From: Alteromonas sp. MMG017
Lineage (GTDB): Bacteria; Pseudomonadota; Gammaproteobacteria; Enterobacterales; Alteromonadaceae
Direction of reading: 5' to 3'
DNA: 36,242 nucleotides
NCBI RefSeq assembly: GCF_018100795.1
Contig: NZ_JAGJDY010000018.1
Coordinates: 1-36,242, forward strand
Shown here: one piece after another, positions 33,390 to 36,242 of the stretch
Layout: each line of letters opens with the position of its first letter
Position numbering within the stretch: the stretch's first letter is position 1
Translations under genes and position numbers: made by a program
The notes under the pieces: model-generated
The model's input: only the letters and a program-made list of their open reading frames with translations
Told to the model about the DNA's origin: nothing
The model's database searches: none

Positions 33390-33839
33390 TTAACCCTGTA
33401 GTTGCTTTTCTTTGATTTCTGCCATGGTCTTACAGTCGATACACAGATCGGCAGTAGGACGAGCCTCTAAGCGACGAATACCGATTTCAATGCCACATTG
33501 GTCACAAAAACCAAAGTCATCTTCTTCAATACGCTTAAGCGTCTTCTCAATCTTCTTGATCAATTTACGTTCGCGGTCGCGAGTACGTAATTCAAGGCTG
33601 AACTCTTCTTCTTGCGCAGCGCGGTCTACCGGGTCTGGAAAGTTTGCTGCTTCGTCTTTCATGTGCGTAACGGTGCGGTCAACTTCTTCACGAAGTTGGT
33701 TGCGCCATGCTTTAAGCAGTAAACGGAAGTGCTCCATTTGCGGCTCGCCCATGTACTCTTCGTCAGCGGTAGCCTGGTACGGCTGTAATCCTGCTAGTGC
33801 TAATAGCCCTAGGGATTTTGTTTCTTTACCTGTTGGCAT
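33390..33839 (-). CDS. dksA: RNA polymerase-binding transcription factor DksA
   Basis: A 149-residue secondary-channel regulator acting with ppGpp in the stringent response. It is almost identical to known DksA over FRLLLKAWRNQLREEVDRTVTHM, the coiled-coil tip DPVDRAAQEEEF, and the C4 zinc finger CDQCGIEIGIRRLEARPTADLCIDC. I start at ATG 33839 because AGGAG lies 9 nt upstream of it; the ATG at 33848 abuts that site. It heads the dksA-gluQ-pcnB-folK-panB-panC direction of transcription. Confidence 0.97.
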   Translation of the reverse strand: MPTGKETKSLGLLALAGLQPYQATADEEYMGEPQMEHFRLLLKAWRNQLREEVDRTVTHMKDEAANFPDPVDRAAQEEEFSLELRTRDRERKLIKKIEKTLKRIEEDDFGFCDQCGIEIGIRRLEARPTADLCIDCKTMAEIKEKQLQG

Positions 33840-34056
33840 CTGCCACATCTCCTACACTACGACATCCATCTTGTCCTGAATGAATCGATTAACTAAATCA
33901 AAGCCGTTCATTACAAGCAATTGCTCGTGTCTATGTAATTATTATGCTGAGGATATTGATTATAAGTCAGCACTGTTACTAGTTTACGTATTTCACGTAC
34001 TTCCAGTAAAACAAGGCGCAAATATGAAGGCGAAATGAAAAAAATCAACCTATTTT

Positions 34057-34758
34057 TCACACGTTTACTGGTAGTGTTTGATTTATAACTATTTTTTGTT
34101 CATCAATTGAACAGCTTGCTGCGAGGAACTTGACTCCAGATGCGACCGCGGTGTTTACGGCGTCGGCGTAAACAGGATCAATATCTCGCGCTACTTGTAC
34201 AGAATGCACGCCCGAATGCTGAACACAAAATAATAAGCAGGTACTTATACCTTGTTGAGAGAGTTCTGCAAGTTCTAAACAATGTTTTGCACCTCTAGCG
34301 GTGACTGCATCGGGAAAATAGCCTTGGTTTCCCCGCGCCAGAGTGACAGATTTCACCTCAATATACTCAAGGGTGTCACCTTGACCGCAGGCAAAGTCGA
34401 AACGACTATTACCACCAGGCGGTGTTACTTCAGCTTTCCAATGATTAATATCAGAAAATGCAGACAAGACCTTGTTATTTAGTGCCTCTGCCACCAATTT
34501 ATTAGCATTGTGAGTGTTAATGCCAATGAAATCGCCTTCAAAGGTTTGGGCAAGCTCCCAGGTATATTTTAACTTTCGCTTAGGATTGTCAGATTCGCTC
34601 AAATAGACGGTGTAGCCAGGTTCGGCGCACCCTGTCATCGCCCCCGTATTAGGGCAATGTGCAGTGACTATTGAGCCGTCTTCAAGTTCTACGTCGGCAA
34701 GAAACCGTTTATAGCGTTTAATTAAGGTGCCACGTAGTAGTGATGGCGAAAAAAACAT
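34057..34758 (-). CDS. sfsA: DNA/RNA nuclease SfsA
   Basis: A 233-residue SfsA protein (E. coli 234). Diagnostic segments are RGTLIKRYKRFLADVELEDG, HCPNTGAMTGCAEPG, SRFDFACGQG and YIEVKSVTLARGNQGYFPDAVTARGAKH, the last a PD-(D/E)XK-like nuclease core. I use ATG 34758 (FFSPSLLRGTL), which aligns with E. coli MEFSPPLQRATL; a 19-codon longer frame from 34815 has no support. It is divergent from pepB and sits upstream of dksA, as in E. coli. Confidence 0.95.
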   Translation of the reverse strand: MFFSPSLLRGTLIKRYKRFLADVELEDGSIVTAHCPNTGAMTGCAEPGYTVYLSESDNPKRKLKYTWELAQTFEGDFIGINTHNANKLVAEALNNKVLSAFSDINHWKAEVTPPGGNSRFDFACGQGDTLEYIEVKSVTLARGNQGYFPDAVTARGAKHCLELAELSQQGISTCLLFCVQHSGVHSVQVARDIDPVYADAVNTAVASGVKFLAASCSIDEQKIVINQTLPVNV

Positions 34759-34860
34759 AACAATTGGCCTATAACGACATAAATTTACATGCATTGCGTT
34801 GCTAGAACTAAACATCTACCCCAGCAATGAAACGCAAAAATATATAAGGATTAAAACGTA

Positions 34861-36153
34861 ATGGCAGAATTTACCGTAAGCTTATCCTCAGATAAAGCCA
34901 ATAGTGCGTGGGGAGAAAATACTAAGCTCTCTTTTAGTGAAAACGGCGCAGTCATCCACTTGCCAAATGGCGATAGTGGCGCGCTTGAGCGCACAATTCA
35001 ACAAGTCGCGCGTAAGCTTGATGGATTAAATATTCCCGAAGTAGCCTTAACGGGCAAGTGGACCAAAGAACAACAATGGGCTTTCGCGTTAAGTTTCACC
35101 CGAGCTCGCAACCCTTCAACTATCAAGTGGGCAGATAACGACGATAAGCAGTGGCTAGAGCAGAACTACGCAGCCTTACTATTTACCCGTCAGTTAGTGA
35201 ACGACACACCAGAAGATTTAAGCCCTGAAACCTTAGCGCAGCGTGCAGCAGTTTGGTTGTCTGATTTAGGTAAAGAGCATGTGTCTTATACCATGACCGT
35301 AGGTGAAGAATTAAAAGACGCGGGTTGGACAGGTATTTATAACGTAGGCAGAGGCAGTGAACGCCCACCTGTGATGTTAGGCCTTGATTACAACCCAACG
35401 GGTGATCCTGATGCGCCTGTTGAAGCCGTTCTAGTAGGGAAGGGAATAACTTTCGACAGTGGTGGTTACAGCATTAAATCAAGTGAAGGTATGCTTGATA
35501 TGAAATGTGATATGGGCGGCGCAGCTACCGTAACCGGCGCACTAGGCCTTGCCATTAGCCAAGGTATTACTAAGCGTTTAAAGCTCATTTTATGCTGTGC
35601 AGAAAACTTAATTAGTGGCCATGCTTATAAATTGGGTGATGTACTTACCTATAAAAACGGCGTGACTGTAGAAGTCGTCAATACCGATGCGGAAGGACGT
35701 TTGGTATTGGCTGATGGCTTAATGGCGGCAACAGAAACTGGCGCGCCATTAATTATAGATGCGGCCACTTTGACGGGGGCAGCAATGGTGGCGCTAGGTT
35801 CTGACTATCACGCCGTATTTTCAATGGATGACAGTGCGCGTTCGCAAATGCTTGCGGCTGCAAGCGCTGAGAATGAACGCTTTTGGCCATTGCCTATTGA
35901 ACCTTTTCATGCCGACCGTTGCCCATCTGCCTTTGCAGATACCGCTAACAGCCGACCTATGAAAGGCGGTGGCGGAGGCGGTGCTTCTAACGCGGCAGGT
36001 TTCTTATCTCGATTTGTAAACCCTGAAGGAAAAGGATGGGTGCACTTAGATTTAGCGGCGGCTTATCATGGCGGCGCAACGGCAGAAATGCCAGTAGGTG
36101 CAACAGCCAAGGGAATCCGAAGCATTGCAAGAATGCTTCAAGACTTTAAATAA
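34861..36153 (+). CDS. pepB: M17 leucyl aminopeptidase family, PepB
   Basis: A 430-residue cytosolic dimanganese aminopeptidase, length close to E. coli PepB (427). The metal ligands and catalytic residues are Lys194 and Asp199 in VGKGITFDSGGYS, Asp217 in MKCDMGGAATV, and Asp276 and Glu278 in NTDAEGRLVLADG, the M17 signature. Its N-terminal domain is the short PepB type and not the longer PepA type. It releases N-terminal residues from peptides. AAGGA at 34847-34851 precedes the ATG. It is transcribed alone, away from sfsA. Confidence 0.94.
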   Translation: MAEFTVSLSSDKANSAWGENTKLSFSENGAVIHLPNGDSGALERTIQQVARKLDGLNIPEVALTGKWTKEQQWAFALSFTRARNPSTIKWADNDDKQWLEQNYAALLFTRQLVNDTPEDLSPETLAQRAAVWLSDLGKEHVSYTMTVGEELKDAGWTGIYNVGRGSERPPVMLGLDYNPTGDPDAPVEAVLVGKGITFDSGGYSIKSSEGMLDMKCDMGGAATVTGALGLAISQGITKRLKLILCCAENLISGHAYKLGDVLTYKNGVTVEVVNTDAEGRLVLADGLMAATETGAPLIIDAATLTGAAMVALGSDYHAVFSMDDSARSQMLAAASAENERFWPLPIEPFHADRCPSAFADTANSRPMKGGGGGGASNAAGFLSRFVNPEGKGWVHLDLAAAYHGGATAEMPVGATAKGIRSIARMLQDFK

Positions 36154-36170
36154 GTCGTAAACGGATGTCG

Positions 36171-36230
36171 CCCCCCGAATGTGGGGGGATAACGTTTTTT
36201 ATTTTTTTTTTTTATTTTAATTGTTTTTGG
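36171..36230 (+). terminator. Rho-independent terminator after pepB
   Basis: Six C (36171-36176) pair with six G (36183-36188) around GAATGT. A T-rich tract follows almost to the window edge, starting near 36195. The spacing of six bases between stem and T-run is larger than usual, but the U-tract is very long. Confidence 0.7.
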
Positions 36231-36242
36231 TTTTTAAATGTT

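Noticed and set aside
33412..33879. Long plus-strand frame opposite dksA (155 codons)
   Set aside because: Shadow of the highly conserved dksA gene; Ser/Arg-rich composition and no ribosome site.

Overview
The window looks like a chromosomal segment of a marine gammaproteobacterium of the Alteromonas / Alteromonadaceae type. This rests on the overall protein character, on the sfsA-dksA-gluQ-pcnB-folK-panB-panC gene order, on panP in place of panD, and on a dense set of iron and envelope genes. No rRNA, tRNA, CRISPR array, insertion sequence or prophage was seen. The taxonomic call is an inference, since no search was run.

Left part (1-9.2 kb). A terminator and a family of short palindromic repeats come first. 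A candidate Fur box and promoter follow, ahead of a four-gene iron-reduction-type operon: PepSY transmembrane protein, DUF2271 protein, DUF4198 protein, and a membrane-anchored flavodoxin/FAD/NADPH reductase. Next are a stand-alone class-I-like HMG-CoA reductase, a secreted HSL-family alpha/beta hydrolase, a sodium:solute symporter, and a second small PepSY-type membrane protein with its own terminator.

Middle part (9.5-23 kb). This holds a CstA-family transporter and terminator, an SO_0444-type Cu/Zn efflux permease with a His/Cys-rich loop, and a CNNM/CBS protein. A translationally coupled pair follows, a cupredoxin-like periplasmic protein and a predicted outer-membrane barrel. Then comes a Fur-box-controlled catecholate-type TonB receptor with its PiuC-type dioxygenase. 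Last is a two-component system resembling the 'proteobacterial dedicated sortase system' pair, with a carbohydrate-binding-like (CBM9/DOMON) fold in its sensor domain but no sortase in the window. A 780-bp intergenic region holds a strong orphan terminator, probably the end of a small RNA, and a possible decayed zinc-ribbon ORF.

Right part (23.4-36.2 kb). This is a neighbourhood conserved with Escherichia coli. It contains yadG-yadH plus a TrmB-like methyltransferase, a degenerate EAL protein, and panP convergent to panC-panB-folK-pcnB-gluQ-dksA, followed by sfsA and divergent pepB. PanP (aspartate 1-decarboxylase, PLP type) stands where E. coli carries panD, so beta-alanine, pantoate and pantothenate synthesis are all encoded here. 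pcnB appears to begin at a non-canonical AUU or AUC codon, as its E. coli homologue does.

The main themes are iron and metal handling (two Fur boxes, siderophore receptor, PiuC, PepSY reductase operon, Cu/Zn efflux, cupredoxin), envelope sensing, and a housekeeping pantothenate / RNA-processing block.
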